Notes under the pieces: generated by a model
Seen by the model: only the letters and a program-made list of their open reading frames with translations
The model's database searches: none
Told to the model about the DNA's origin: nothing
Translations under genes and position numbers: made by a program
Shown here: piece by piece, positions 28,537 through 36,541 of the stretch
How positions within the stretch are numbered: the stretch's first letter is position 1
Layout of the letters: every line of letters starts with the position of its first letter
Source: Candidatus Gastranaerophilales bacterium
Lineage (GTDB): Bacteria; Cyanobacteriota; Vampirovibrionia; Gastranaerophilales; Gastranaerophilaceae
Direction of reading: 5' to 3'
Assembly (NCBI GenBank): GCA_017560095.1
Contig: JAFYOU010000042.1
Coordinates: 1-42,791 of the forward strand
Length of the DNA stretch: 42,791 bases

Positions 28537-30240
28537 TTAATCCTTTAATATGCCTAGTAGTGGTACATTGTTTACATTTAAAGCAACATAGTTATTTATT
28601 TTAAAATATTTTTCAGCTCCTTTTGCCAATTCTTGTGGAAATTCTTTTTCAATATCTTCTTTGCTTCTAATCCATCCAAGAAGTCTTGATGTTTCAACAT
28701 TCAGAGCCTTTGCAAACTCAATGTCAAATTTTACATGCATATTTCCATTTTTGTATGCTCTATATTCCATGAAGGTTTTATCCGAGTCGCCATAAAGGCA
28801 AAAACATTTTTCTCCAAAGTTTTTAGGAATATCGCACAGCCCAATTTTAAAACCAAGATTTTTAGCTATTGTAAAAATGTCTTGTAGTTTTTCAGAACAA
28901 CCATAATCAAAACCATCAAGTCTGCCATAGTAATCGGTTCTAAACGGACTTGACATAATAATTCTGTAATCCAAAGTGTAGTGGCTTACTTTTTTTTCAT
29001 CTGCAAAGCTGTTATGTCGCCATTTATCACGCTCAAACACCTTTTGATTGCTTTTATATGGTTTTACATTGTCTGGACTTGATAATTTTTTAAAGAATGA
29101 AATTAATTGCTCATCATAATAACCATTTGCATTTTTTATTACCCACAAAATTAATGGATAAATATTTTCTAGTGTAAAATCAACTGTTTGAAGTTCTTTA
29201 AATCTGTCAAACATTTGCCTTCTGGTTTCACTTGTTAGTCTTTCTGTTATTTCTTCAAATTCATCGAAAACTATTCTCCAATATTTTGTTTTTAAAGAAA
29301 CAATTTTTTGCTTAATGGCTTCTTTTATGGCTTCCTTTTTGACTCCAATAGTCAAAAGAGTATCTGTATCTAAAGAACAAATTGCTTGAAATTGCTCAAA
29401 TAATTTTTTTTGTTCTTCATTATACAAATTAACCAAAAAATCGCCTTTCGATTTACAACCAACTAGCTGATTTTTGATATTTTGTTTTTCTTCTCGTTCA
29501 ATTTCACTTTCATATTTGTTTTCTTTTGCACTATCTCGCATTTTAAAAGTTTCGTCAAACCAGTTATCAAAAGCTTTTTCGTTAAAATCGTTTAAATCTC
29601 TCCAGCGATAATCGTATTTTGTTGGATTTTTAGTAAATCTAACTACATCTACTTTTGCTCTTGCTGGTCGTTCAGCTTGAAGAAAATCAAAAGAGCCTAA
29701 AATATTGTTTTGAATATCGTATTTTTTAAGAACTAAATTAATTTGTTCATTTTCTTTCCATCTTTGCGGAATAATCAAAAAAGCTTCTTTAAAATTACCA
29801 TCGGCTAAAATTCTTGTAGTCCACTCAACATATTCAGAATATGGCGGATTGCAAAAATATGTATCAGCTTTTTTATCAATTAATAAAGTGTTATAGAAAT
29901 CAGTTCCTAAAACTATTGTATCTTTATCAAATTTATCAATTAGGATTTTAGATTTCTCTATAACATAATACTTTGAAATTAATCTACAAGGTTTATCTGG
30001 GTATCTGTCAATTAATTTTTTGTTATATTTATCAATATCTTCAAAATATTTTTGCTGATTAATTTTATCAAATTCTTCTGCGTATTTTTTAAAGTTACAA
30101 GTTCCGCAACCAATATCTAATATTTTTGAACCAGTATCCATTACTTCATATATTTTCCAAAGCATTTCTCTTGAACTTGGATATAGCTCAAAATCTTCAT
30201 TATTTTCTTTTAATTCAATTAAAGTTTGTTGAATTCCCAT
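28537..30240 (-). CDS. N6 methyltransferase fused to DUF4942 domain
   Basis: 567 aa. The N-terminal methyltransferase has motif I ILDIGCGTC (40-48) and the catalytic NPPY (131-134). The C-terminal part (about 285-540) has DFTLENIYPLILWVIKNANGYYDEQL, YKSNQKVFERDKWRH, HYTLDYRIIMSSP, matching the DUF4942 module often fused to phage methyltransferases. The mechanism of the added domain is unknown. It lies next to dnaN. Confidence 0.9.
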   Translation of the reverse strand: MGIQQTLIELKENNEDFELYPSSREMLWKIYEVMDTGSKILDIGCGTCNFKKYAEEFDKINQQKYFEDIDKYNKKLIDRYPDKPCRLISKYYVIEKSKILIDKFDKDTIVLGTDFYNTLLIDKKADTYFCNPPYSEYVEWTTRILADGNFKEAFLIIPQRWKENEQINLVLKKYDIQNNILGSFDFLQAERPARAKVDVVRFTKNPTKYDYRWRDLNDFNEKAFDNWFDETFKMRDSAKENKYESEIEREEKQNIKNQLVGCKSKGDFLVNLYNEEQKKLFEQFQAICSLDTDTLLTIGVKKEAIKEAIKQKIVSLKTKYWRIVFDEFEEITERLTSETRRQMFDRFKELQTVDFTLENIYPLILWVIKNANGYYDEQLISFFKKLSSPDNVKPYKSNQKVFERDKWRHNSFADEKKVSHYTLDYRIIMSSPFRTDYYGRLDGFDYGCSEKLQDIFTIAKNLGFKIGLCDIPKNFGEKCFCLYGDSDKTFMEYRAYKNGNMHVKFDIEFAKALNVETSRLLGWIRSKEDIEKEFPQELAKGAEKYFKINNYVALNVNNVPLLGILKD

Positions 30241-30249
30241 TTTTTCTCC

Positions 30250-31305
30250 CTACTTGCAAACAGCTAATACCATTCGATTATTTTTATTTCTAAACAAAAT
30301 CAAATAGCCGTCTTGTTCATATTCAAATGTTACCTTTTCTTCTAAATTGTTCATTATAATAGGCAAATATTTGTAGCTTAATTTTATTAAGTCGCATTTA
30401 CCTTTTAAATCACAACTTATAGTATCTTCAAATATGCCATTTTTGGTTGTATATTTTACTTTTGCATTTTCTTTATCAAAGTCAAAATAAATTGCCGTCA
30501 TATCTTCGTCTTTTATCAGGTCAATTTTTTTAAATACATTTTCTAATTCTTTTTTCTCAAAAGTAACATTATTTTCATAGCCTTCTGGTATGATTTCTTT
30601 TATTTTTGGAAATTTGCCACCTAGCACACTAGAAATAATTTCAATATTTTCAAACTCAAATTTAATTGTTCTTTCGCTTGGATAAATTACAAAATTTTCA
30701 TCGTTATATTTGGCAATTTCTTGTGCAAGCCTAATAGGAATTGTCAAATTAACTTCCAAATCATCTGTAATATCATATTCGCAAATGCTTAAAAAATTTC
30801 CATTAGTAGCTGATATGTTTAATTTGTTTTTACAAAAATCAAGATTTATGCCTTGTGTTGTAGCTTCCGATTTAATTTCTTTATTTGCAAAATCAATAAC
30901 TTTCTTTATGCCATTAGTAAAATCAACCAAAGGAAATTCTATCCTATTTTCAATAATTGTGCTTGGTTTTTCTGGATAAAATTCATTTGTAATTATTGGT
31001 AATTGCAATTTTGATTTATTTTCTTTTAGAGTTAATACATTGTCTTTTACTTCAATGTCAATATAATCATCAAAGGCATTTACATATTTTTCAAATTTTC
31101 TGCCTTCAACTACAACATCAAATTCATCATTTGATAAAATTTTGCCTTTAGCTGTAATGCTCATAGCTTCATTGTGTGCTTTTACAACTAAATCATTCTT
31201 GTTGATTTTTAATAAAATATTTTTTTGAACATCAACTTTACCCACAAAAGGCAAAACTCTTTTCAAAATAGAACTTATTTCTTTTACTTCTACTGCAAAA
31301 TTCAT
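30250..31305 (-). CDS. dnaN: DNA polymerase III beta-type sliding clamp
   Basis: 351 aa, the length of a bacterial beta clamp. It begins AVEVKEISSILKRVLPFVGK and shows three similar clamp domains, with KILSNDEFDVVVEGRKFEKYVNAF typical of domain 1. The C-terminus ENKNNRMVLAV (seen as RNKNNRMVLAVCK) corresponds to the MPMR/L end. A phage-encoded clamp is uncommon and suggests that replication recruits a host or own polymerase through it. No polymerase is encoded in the window. Confidence 0.88.
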   Translation of the reverse strand: MNFAVEVKEISSILKRVLPFVGKVDVQKNILLKINKNDLVVKAHNEAMSITAKGKILSNDEFDVVVEGRKFEKYVNAFDDYIDIEVKDNVLTLKENKSKLQLPIITNEFYPEKPSTIIENRIEFPLVDFTNGIKKVIDFANKEIKSEATTQGINLDFCKNKLNISATNGNFLSICEYDITDDLEVNLTIPIRLAQEIAKYNDENFVIYPSERTIKFEFENIEIISSVLGGKFPKIKEIIPEGYENNVTFEKKELENVFKKIDLIKDEDMTAIYFDFDKENAKVKYTTKNGIFEDTISCDLKGKCDLIKLSYKYLPIIMNNLEEKVTFEYEQDGYLILFRNKNNRMVLAVCK

Positions 31306-31578
31306 TTATTCTCCCTCATAAAAAACTATTCTGTCTAAATCTTCATAAGCTTTTTTATAATCATCGCTTACATTTTCATAATAAACTTTATTTTTCATTT
31401 CTTCTAAATATCCAAGAATACTATCGTAGGCTTCAGTGTAGCTAATATCCCATTCAGCACAATATTCTTGTATTTCACTATTATCTCTAAAAACCTTGTA
31501 GCCGTTATCTTGTAGCATTTCTATACATTCGTCTTCAAAGTCTTCTAAATTTATTTCTACTTCAACATATTTACTCAT
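31306..31578 (-). CDS. Hypothetical acidic protein, 90 aa
   Basis: Very acidic and helical (EVEINLEDFEDECIEML, YKKAYEDLDRIVFYEGE). It starts one base before dnaN ends. Such acidic proteins can mimic DNA or bind basic partners, but nothing specific supports this. Confidence 0.65.
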   Translation of the reverse strand: MSKYVEVEINLEDFEDECIEMLQDNGYKVFRDNSEIQEYCAEWDISYTEAYDSILGYLEEMKNKVYYENVSDDYKKAYEDLDRIVFYEGE

Positions 31579-31579
31579 T

Positions 31580-31741
31580 TTAGTTCTCCATCCATCTTTT
31601 TAACTTTGTAATAAAAAATAATTTGCATAATTCTTCATCAGATTGTTCAACTTCTGCAATAAAGTCTAAAAATAGATGATTTACTTCAAAATTATTTACG
31701 AACATGTGCTTTAGACTTTTATAACTTAATTTATCGTACAT
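31580..31741 (-). CDS. Hypothetical 53-aa protein
   Basis: ORF starting MYDKLSYKSLKHMFVNNF and ending ITKLKRWMEN. Helical. GGAGAGAAAA precedes the ATG inside the end of the AbrB-like gene (11-bp overlap). Function unknown. Confidence 0.6.
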   Translation of the reverse strand: MYDKLSYKSLKHMFVNNFEVNHLFLDFIAEVEQSDEELCKLFFITKLKRWMEN

Positions 31742-31901
31742 TTTTCTCTCCTTCTATATAAATTCTGTCATTTTCTTTTTTGAAAATAAGTTTTTGTCCT
31801 CTTTGTAAATTCAAAAAAGCTGTTACTAGTTTTGGTAATGTAACAAAAAGAGTATTTCTTTCTGCCACTTGTTGAATTTTTCTTTTTTCCTCAATTTTCA
31901 T
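31731..31901 (-). CDS. AbrB/SpoVT-type small DNA-binding protein
   Basis: A 56-aa ORF, with QVAERNTLFVTLPKLVTAFLNL and GQKLIFKKENDRIYIE forming the swapped-hairpin pattern of AbrB/MazE. It could regulate early transcription. TAGGAGGATTTG lies upstream of the ATG. The downstream gene starts inside it. Confidence 0.7.
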   Translation of the reverse strand: MKIEEKRKIQQVAERNTLFVTLPKLVTAFLNLQRGQKLIFKKENDRIYIEGEKNVR

Positions 31902-31910
31902 CAAATCCTC

Positions 31911-32240
31911 CTAAATATCCTGTACTTCCAAATCCTCGTCAAAGATTTCAATAATTTCCTTTATGATATAATTTTTATTTTCTATTAGTTTTCCGTTAGC
32001 ATTTATTATCTCAAATTCATCATCGTAGCAAGGACGACATTCTTCTATGTCAAAATCTGCCATTCCTTCATCGTGCCAACAATAAGCGTCAAATTGCATA
32101 TCTGGGTGCCACATTCCGTCAACCTCTACTTGGGTTTTTAATATAACTACCCTGTCAAACATATCTTTGTCTTTTGAGCCTATTTTAGCCTTTGCAATTA
32201 TATTTCCTCTTAAAGTAATCTCATAAGGTTTGTTATTCAT
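31911..32240 (-). CDS. Hypothetical protein, 109 aa
   Basis: Starts MNNKPYEITLRGNIIAKAKI with GGAGGTTAAT before the ATG at 32240 (the longer TTG start at 32252 is less likely). It has beta-strands at first, then an acidic Cys-containing segment (FDIEECRPCYDDEFE). Not recognised. Confidence 0.7.
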   Translation of the reverse strand: MNNKPYEITLRGNIIAKAKIGSKDKDMFDRVVILKTQVEVDGMWHPDMQFDAYCWHDEGMADFDIEECRPCYDDEFEIINANGKLIENKNYIIKEIIEIFDEDLEVQDI

Positions 32241-32241
32241 A

Positions 32242-32409
32242 TTAACCTCCAAAACTCATTAAAATAACCAAAAAGAAATAACCAAAAAATGAAGCCAATG
32301 CACATTTTCTTAATTCTTTTGCAACTTCTTTTCTATCCGCCCATTGAATAAGCAAAGATAAAGCTAAAGTAATAATTGTTACCGTTAAAACTATAATACT
32401 AGGTATCAT
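32242..32409 (-). CDS. Two-span membrane protein, 55 aa
   Basis: MIPSIIVLTVTIITLALSLL forms one helix, a charged link (DRKEVAKELRKC) follows, then a second helix ASFFGYFFLVILMSF. It is the first gene of the operon from the promoter at 32439-32467, with TTAAGGAGTTCGGAA before the ATG. Confidence 0.6.
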   Translation of the reverse strand: MIPSIIVLTVTIITLALSLLIQWADRKEVAKELRKCALASFFGYFFLVILMSFGG

Positions 32410-32438
32410 TTCCGAACTCCTTAATTAACTACAAGACA

Positions 32439-32467
32439 ATTATACATCAAAAATATAAAAAAAGCAA
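32439..32467 (-). promoter_or_regulatory. Early-class promoter of clamp/methyltransferase operon
   Basis: TTGCTT, 17 bp and TATAAT on the minus strand with AAAAAAAAGTA upstream and TAGTTAATTAAGGAG downstream. It diverges from the plus-strand promoter at 32637. Confidence 0.85.
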
Positions 32468-32547
32468 TACTTTTTTTTAAACTTTTTTATATAATTTTTG
32501 AAATATAAACTACATCATATTTTTGCTGAAAAATTTTTCAAAACGAT

Positions 32548-32642
32548 TGCAAATTTTTAAGCCTTGCGTAACAAGGGTTTTCAGGTTTAATTTGCAAACG
32601 ATTGCAAAAGTTTGCAAAAATTTTGCAAAAAAGTGGTATAAT
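32548..32642 (+). promoter_or_regulatory. Phased TTGCAAA repeats and leaderless promoter
   Basis: TTGCAAA occurs at 32592, 32602, 32612 and 32623 (10, 10 and 11 bp apart, one helical turn), with a further copy at 32548. TATAAT follows at 32637-32642, and the ATG begins at 32649, seven bases on, so transcription should start at the ATG. A CCTTG/CAAGG inverted repeat lies at 32563-32577. The phased sites look like a regulator's operator array. Confidence 0.65.
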
Positions 32643-32648
32643 TACGAT

Positions 32649-33008
32649 ATGAAAAAAGAATTAAGAAAAAGACCTTTAGTAATGGTTGATTTAGATGGCA
32701 CTTTAGCAGAACAGCCAAAAGAATACCAAAGAGAAATTGGCAAACCTATTATGCCAATGGTTGAGTTAATCAGAAAAGAAATTGAAAGCGGTGCAGAAGT
32801 TAAAATTTTTACTGCAAGGGCTTCTGACTGGGCTGATGAATTAGAAAAACTTGATATTGAAAGATTTTGCGTAAAATATTTTGGCAAGGTTTTACCTATT
32901 ACCGCCACAAAAGAACATGAGATTACTAGAATATATGATGATAGATGTATTCAAGTTGAGAAAAATACAGGAAAACTTTTAAATGACAACAGAGGAATTT
33001 CCAGTTAA
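32649..33008 (+). CDS. HAD-superfamily phosphatase
   Basis: 119 aa. The nucleophile motif is MVDLDGTLAE (D14 and D16), motif II KIFTARAS, and an acidic pair lies in RIYDDRCI. It resembles phage HAD phosphatases such as the 3'-phosphatase part of polynucleotide kinase or a nucleotidase. The substrate is not known. The start at 32649 is chosen because the promoter's -10 ends at 32642; the upstream part of the open frame holds the regulatory repeats. Confidence 0.8.
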   Translation: MKKELRKRPLVMVDLDGTLAEQPKEYQREIGKPIMPMVELIRKEIESGAEVKIFTARASDWADELEKLDIERFCVKYFGKVLPITATKEHEITRIYDDRCIQVEKNTGKLLNDNRGISS

Positions 33009-33243
33009 AAATATACCAGAAATGTTTTGTTTTGCTGGAAATAATACTAGCATTGAAACATCAAAAATAAAAGAAATGGAATGTCTTTATTGGTATGGAA
33101 ATGATAATGACTTATCAATTCCAGTTTTAATGATAACCTTACAAGATGGAACAAAAGTTTCTGCTGATTTTGACAGCAAAGAAGAAGTTGAAGAAGCTAT
33201 AAAAGCATACAAAAAGCATATTAATTTTAGAGTAGTAAAATAG
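32983..33243 (+). CDS. Hypothetical 86-aa protein
   Basis: Overlaps the HAD gene by 26 bp. It starts MTTEEFPVKNIPEMFC, with GAAAACTTTT upstream. Beta-rich with an acidic helix near the end (SKEEVEEAIKAYKKH). Unknown. Its stop TAG is the start of a terminator stem. Confidence 0.7.
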   Translation: MTTEEFPVKNIPEMFCFAGNNTSIETSKIKEMECLYWYGNDNDLSIPVLMITLQDGTKVSADFDSKEEVEEAIKAYKKHINFRVVK

Positions 33244-33269
33244 GGATTAAACATAAAGCCTAATCCCTA
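33241..33269. terminator. Bidirectional terminator hairpin
   Basis: TAGGGATTA (33241-33249) and TAATCCCTA (33261-33269) form a 9-bp perfect stem between convergent transcripts. The minus-strand copy is followed by TTTT, so it ends the operon that stops at 33274. Confidence 0.75.
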
Positions 33270-33273
33270 AAAG

Positions 33274-33669
33274 TTATTTGTTAATTTCGCCAACCATAGC
33301 ATTATACCATTTCAATAAATCATCATAAGTATTTTTTTGTTTCATTGTTTTATCTGATAATCTAATTTTATCTAGCCAGTATTTAGCGTGATTAAGTTCT
33401 TGGCTTGCCATTGATTTTAATGTAGGGTCTTTATGCTCTTTATACATGCTGAAATATTTATCAGCCCCCATTATTTCTTCTTTAGCTTCTTCATAATCAT
33501 CTTCAAAAATATCTTCTTGAACTTTATCCATTTTGCGCAACAAATACCACATTGTGCCTATGTTTAAAAGTTTTTGAAAGTCTGCCGAAAGAGGATTATA
33601 TGCTTCCATATTGACTTTTTTAAGCATATTAGAGAAGTCGCTTTTAAGTTCTTCGATTTTATCGTGCAT
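33274..33669 (-). CDS. Hypothetical helical protein, 131 aa
   Basis: All helical. NIGTMWYLLRKMDKVQEDIFEDDYEEAKEE and HAKYWLDKIRLSD suggest a helical bundle (ferritin-like shape possible, metal residues not demonstrated). It overlaps its neighbour by one base. Function unknown. Confidence 0.7.
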   Translation of the reverse strand: MHDKIEELKSDFSNMLKKVNMEAYNPLSADFQKLLNIGTMWYLLRKMDKVQEDIFEDDYEEAKEEIMGADKYFSMYKEHKDPTLKSMASQELNHAKYWLDKIRLSDKTMKQKNTYDDLLKWYNAMVGEINK

Positions 33670-34169
33670 TAGTCCTCCTCCTCTTTCTTTTTGTACTTAC
33701 AATGGATTTTATCATCCAGTATAAACAAAAACATTTCGAGCCAATCGGTAGCTTCGCCTTGATGTTGCCATCTTTGTATATTTCCTAAATCATCTAGCAT
33801 TAAACACATAGCGCATTCAATTATATCGCTTGTTTTTCCGCAAGTTTCAAAATGATGTTTATTTAATTCGCCAAGTTCTTTTAATGCATATTCAAGTTCT
33901 TCGAGCCATTTTCTTAAATGCTCTTTTAAATCCATTGGAGCATAGTTTATATTCATGGCTTGCATATCAAGTTTTTCTCTTTTGATATTGAATAGAATAT
34001 TGGCTAGTTTCATTTGCCAGTATTGAAATTTTTTACAGTTATATCTATGCAGTCTTTTAAAGCCATTATATCCTAACGATTGCAAGCAAGCAGAAGCCTC
34101 TTTATTTAATTGTGCGTGCTTTTCAAGGATATGGCTCACTCTGTCATAAATCGTTTTTAGTGTTTCCAT
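33669..34169 (-). CDS. Hypothetical helical-bundle protein, 166 aa
   Basis: All helical, with His-containing helices (GFKRLHRYNCKKFQYWQMKLANILF, broken at KFQYW) and Cys near the end (ECAMCLMLDD). The shape resembles a four-helix bundle. I cannot assign a family. It has a 1-bp overlap with the previous gene and a 26-bp overlap with the next one. Confidence 0.7.
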   Translation of the reverse strand: METLKTIYDRVSHILEKHAQLNKEASACLQSLGYNGFKRLHRYNCKKFQYWQMKLANILFNIKREKLDMQAMNINYAPMDLKEHLRKWLEELEYALKELGELNKHHFETCGKTSDIIECAMCLMLDDLGNIQRWQHQGEATDWLEMFLFILDDKIHCKYKKKEEED

Positions 34170-34332
34170 TTTTTATCTCCTTTAAAAGTTCAATAAGTTC
34201 TTTATTTCTTTGTTCATTAGACTGATAAATCATTCTATTTATTTGCAAAATCTCTGCATTAATTGCTAAATTTGTACTTGTAGCTAAAAAGTTTAAATAT
34301 GCTAATCTATCAGCTTCTGAACTAAAGAACAT
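34144..34332 (-). CDS. Hypothetical 62-aa helical protein
   Basis: Starts MFFSSEADRLAYLNFLATS and is a single long helix, probably oligomeric. Not recognised. Its 3' end overlaps the next gene by 26 bp. Confidence 0.65.
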   Translation of the reverse strand: MFFSSEADRLAYLNFLATSTNLAINAEILQINRMIYQSNEQRNKELIELLKEIKNGNTKNDL

Positions 34333-34333
34333 A

Positions 34334-34723
34334 TTAAGCTTGACCTTCTTGTGTTACCTGCTCTGTTTGAGGTTGTAATACCGCTGTTGGATTATAAGCT
34401 ATTCTTGTAGGAATACAAGTCAGCACAACGAAATGAGGTACACCGCCTAAACCATTAGCACCGAATTGCAGACAATATTTGTCTGATTGCAACAATCTTC
34501 CAGAAGTTACAATATTTCCAGCTTTATCAATTAGTGGATAAGATATTGCGTTAGAAACGATGTATGCTTGCTCTGTTCCTATCATTTCTGGTAGAAATTC
34601 AACTCCTACAAGCTTATAACGAGCATAGTTTACAAATTGTCTATTTGGTACAGTTAAAGTCAGTTGTCCAGCACTTAAAGTTTTGTTTGTTACTGGAATT
34701 ATATTATTTACACAATTACACAT
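34334..34723 (-). CDS. Beta-rich conserved protein, 129 aa
   Basis: Start chosen at MCNCVNNIIPVTNKTLS (34723) because AGAAAGGAAAATTAAA precedes it. Beta-strands with aromatic residues and a Gln-rich end. I recall similar proteins with the same neighbours in gut phages, possibly virion-associated, but a function is not known. Confidence 0.7.
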   Translation of the reverse strand: MCNCVNNIIPVTNKTLSAGQLTLTVPNRQFVNYARYKLVGVEFLPEMIGTEQAYIVSNAISYPLIDKAGNIVTSGRLLQSDKYCLQFGANGLGGVPHFVVLTCIPTRIAYNPTAVLQPQTEQVTQEGQA

Positions 34724-34750
34724 TTTAATTTTCCTTTCTATTAATACGAA

Positions 34751-34784
34751 AAGTGGGTAATAGCTTTTCAACTTTTACCCACTT
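34751..34784 (-). terminator. Hairpin between structural-like genes
   Basis: AAGTGGGTAA and TTACCCACTT form a perfect 10-bp stem; the minus-strand copy is followed by TTTT only, so it may be a partial terminator that lowers downstream expression. Confidence 0.5.
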
Positions 34785-34818
34785 GGGAGGATTTCATACC
34801 GCATGGGCAATGTTTGAG

Positions 34819-35508
34819 TTACACAAACGCATATCCATTATTTGAGCAACAACCACTATAATTGCTTACTCTGTAAGCTTCGTATGGTGATGGTTGAATG
34901 TATGCTGGAACTGGTGCTACTGGTTTCATTGAAGCAATAATTTCAGCAGTTTGAGCTTTTTGGCTCATTTCAAAGATAGTTTGATTTTTGTCTGCAAGTT
35001 CTTTGCAATTTAAGTAATCAAGTATTCTTTGAGTGTTAGCTGTTGCATTTTGAATAATAGCACTAGTATTGCGTTCAGAATTGAAGTTAACACCGTCTAT
35101 TGCTCTTTGAATGTCGCAACAACAAGCTTGCATTTGAGTGCCTACACCATTGATTTTGCTTGCAAGTTCATAAGTTGTAGAACACAAAGCATTACCCAAG
35201 TTTGTGTTTACTCCTTGAATTGCTGTTTGAGTTGCATAAAAACCATCTTTTACAGAATTGTTTAATGCAAAAGTTGCGTCAGCAATACCATTTTGTACCG
35301 CTCTAATGCCGTTGTCTAATTGTCCGAATTGTTGAGCACCGAATACAGCATTGTCCATACCAACAAAACCACGATTACCAAAGCCATAGCTACCGTTTCC
35401 TAGTAAAGCAAAAATCAAAAATGCCCATACCCAAGAACCGCCAAAACCATCGCCATAGCCTGAACTTGTTTGAACTACTGGAGTTGCTCCTACATCTGTT
35501 AATGCCAT
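34819..35508 (-). CDS. Gly-rich conserved phage protein, 229 aa
   Basis: After VQTSSGYGDGFGGSW there is a membrane-like helix (VWAFLIFALLGNG), then a coiled-coil with QNGIADATFALNNSVKDGFY. Further along are two Cys motifs, QACCCDIQRA and SGCCSNNGYAFV at the end. The layout is known from gut phage and prophage clusters with the same neighbours. It may be a surface-exposed or virion protein; function unproven. Confidence 0.75.
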   Translation of the reverse strand: MALTDVGATPVVQTSSGYGDGFGGSWVWAFLIFALLGNGSYGFGNRGFVGMDNAVFGAQQFGQLDNGIRAVQNGIADATFALNNSVKDGFYATQTAIQGVNTNLGNALCSTTYELASKINGVGTQMQACCCDIQRAIDGVNFNSERNTSAIIQNATANTQRILDYLNCKELADKNQTIFEMSQKAQTAEIIASMKPVAPVPAYIQPSPYEAYRVSNYSGCCSNNGYAFV

Positions 35509-35534
35509 AACCTTTTTCCTTTCTTTTTTATGTA

Positions 35535-35744
35535 CTACAAGCCAATTTGACTTCTAAATTGGTCTAAATTTATTCCTTTTGTTTGAGCCAAGTTTCTTGC
35601 AACTTGCTCTAATTCTTGTTCGTTTTTTCCTTGTGTTAGTTGATTAAATTGTCCCCATACTGGGCTATTGCTGAACATTTTTTGCATTTCTGCCATTGGA
35701 TTTTGTGCCATCTTTAACATCTGTATCATCTGCGGATTGAACAT
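35535..35744 (-). CDS. Small Gln/Met-rich protein, 69 aa
   Basis: Starts MFNPQMIQMLKMAQNPMAEM and ends LDQFRSQIGL. It overlaps the next gene by 80 bp, out of frame. I have seen this with the same neighbours in gut phages, but no function is known. Confidence 0.7.
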   Translation of the reverse strand: MFNPQMIQMLKMAQNPMAEMQKMFSNSPVWGQFNQLTQGKNEQELEQVARNLAQTKGINLDQFRSQIGL

Positions 35745-36150
35745 TGTTTACTCCTCCTTTAATGGTTTCTATTTCTGCTTTTAGTGAAATTATGTTTTGT
35801 TCTAAAACTTCAATTTTGCTTTTCAAAATATCGTTTTCGCTTATTTGAATTGTCTTATTTTCTTGTTCTGGTACAAAAGTTACTGTTTTTGCTTGCCCTG
35901 TTGTATTTTCTGTGTATTTCACATAGATTTCGTTGTTTGGAAAGTTTGTAAAAATGTAAGGAATTGATAAATTGTCTAAAATAGCGTTTCTTGCTTCATC
36001 TTTACTTCCTACCGCCCTACATGGAAATTGATTTGTTGGTTGTTGCATTGTCATAGGATTTACTGGCTGATATGGATTATATCCATTTGCTAAATTTCTC
36101 ATTTGGTTTTGCCAATAATTCACTTGTGGATTATAGTAACCTTGTGTCAT
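35665..36150 (-). CDS. Conserved phage protein, 161 aa
   Basis: N-terminal low-complexity region (NPYQPVNPMTMQQPTNQ) followed by PCRAVGSKDEARNAILDNL and IPYIFTNFPNNEIYVKY (broken at NNE), then a coiled-coil. A beta-domain that may be part of the virion. It has the same neighbours as related genes in other gut phages. Function unknown. Confidence 0.7.
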   Translation of the reverse strand: MTQGYYNPQVNYWQNQMRNLANGYNPYQPVNPMTMQQPTNQFPCRAVGSKDEARNAILDNLSIPYIFTNFPNNEIYVKYTENTTGQAKTVTFVPEQENKTIQISENDILKSKIEVLEQNIISLKAEIETIKGGVNNVQSADDTDVKDGTKSNGRNAKNVQQ

Positions 36151-36314
36151 TTGAAAATCCTCCTTAATTCTGCGTTAAAATCGTTTATATCAATGTTCAA
36201 GTCTTTGGCTATACCAAAACAACATAATATATTTTTATCGAGCATATTCTTTAATCTAGTACGCTCTAATTGACTTAATGATTTAACATATTTAATTGCT
36301 TTTTCTTTAACCAT
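36147..36314 (-). CDS. Small HTH-like protein, 55 aa
   Basis: MVKEKAIKYVKSLSQLERTRL, then LKNMLDKNILCCFGIAKDLNIDINDF reads as helices, perhaps an HTH. ATGA-coupled to the next gene. There is no strong ribosome site, so the start is uncertain. Confidence 0.55.
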   Translation of the reverse strand: MVKEKAIKYVKSLSQLERTRLKNMLDKNILCCFGIAKDLNIDINDFNAELRRIFK

Positions 36315-36368
36315 ACTTTCATCATAAAAAATTTTTTAAATTTCAAAAGTTGGCATTTTGTCTTTTCT

Positions 36369-36397
36369 TTGTCAACTCAAAAAAAATATGGTATAAT
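36369..36397 (+). promoter_or_regulatory. Promoter of small RNA 1
   Basis: TTGTCA, a 17-bp spacer and TATAAT on the plus strand, in an otherwise empty gap of the minus-strand operons. Its twin lies at 38116-38144 with the same -35, spacing and -10. Confidence 0.8.
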
Positions 36398-36403
36398 TGT
36401 AGT

Positions 36404-36474
36404 AGTTGTAGACTCTCTCTATAAACTCCGTAATACTAATTCTATCACACAAGCCCTTATGGGCTTTGTTTTTT
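36404..36474 (+). ncRNA. Small plus-strand RNA 1, about 70 nt
   Basis: From the predicted start, about 45 nt lead to the terminator AAGCCC-TTAT-GGGCTT and a T-rich run. It contains CTCTCT and TTCTATCA blocks shared with small RNA 2 at 38151-38233. No ORF of useful length. An sRNA of phage regulation or anti-host use is inferred. Confidence 0.7.
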
Positions 36475-36477
36475 GCA

Positions 36478-36508
36478 TAAAAAAAGCACTCGCTGACAAC
36501 TGCGAGTG
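36478..36508 (-). terminator. Rho-independent terminator
   Basis: CACTCGC (36487-36493) pairs with GCGAGTG (36502-36508) with an 8-nt loop; on the minus strand it is followed by seven T. It ends the unit carrying the HTH regulator 36542-36970. Confidence 0.9.
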
Positions 36509-36541
36509 TAGTTAATTAAGGTTGTTTATAATGATTTCAGT

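Noticed and set aside
32523-32648. N-terminal extension of the HAD protein
   Set aside because: This part of the frame holds the phased TTGCAAA repeats and the -10 box; HAD family proteins start near the MVDLDGT motif.
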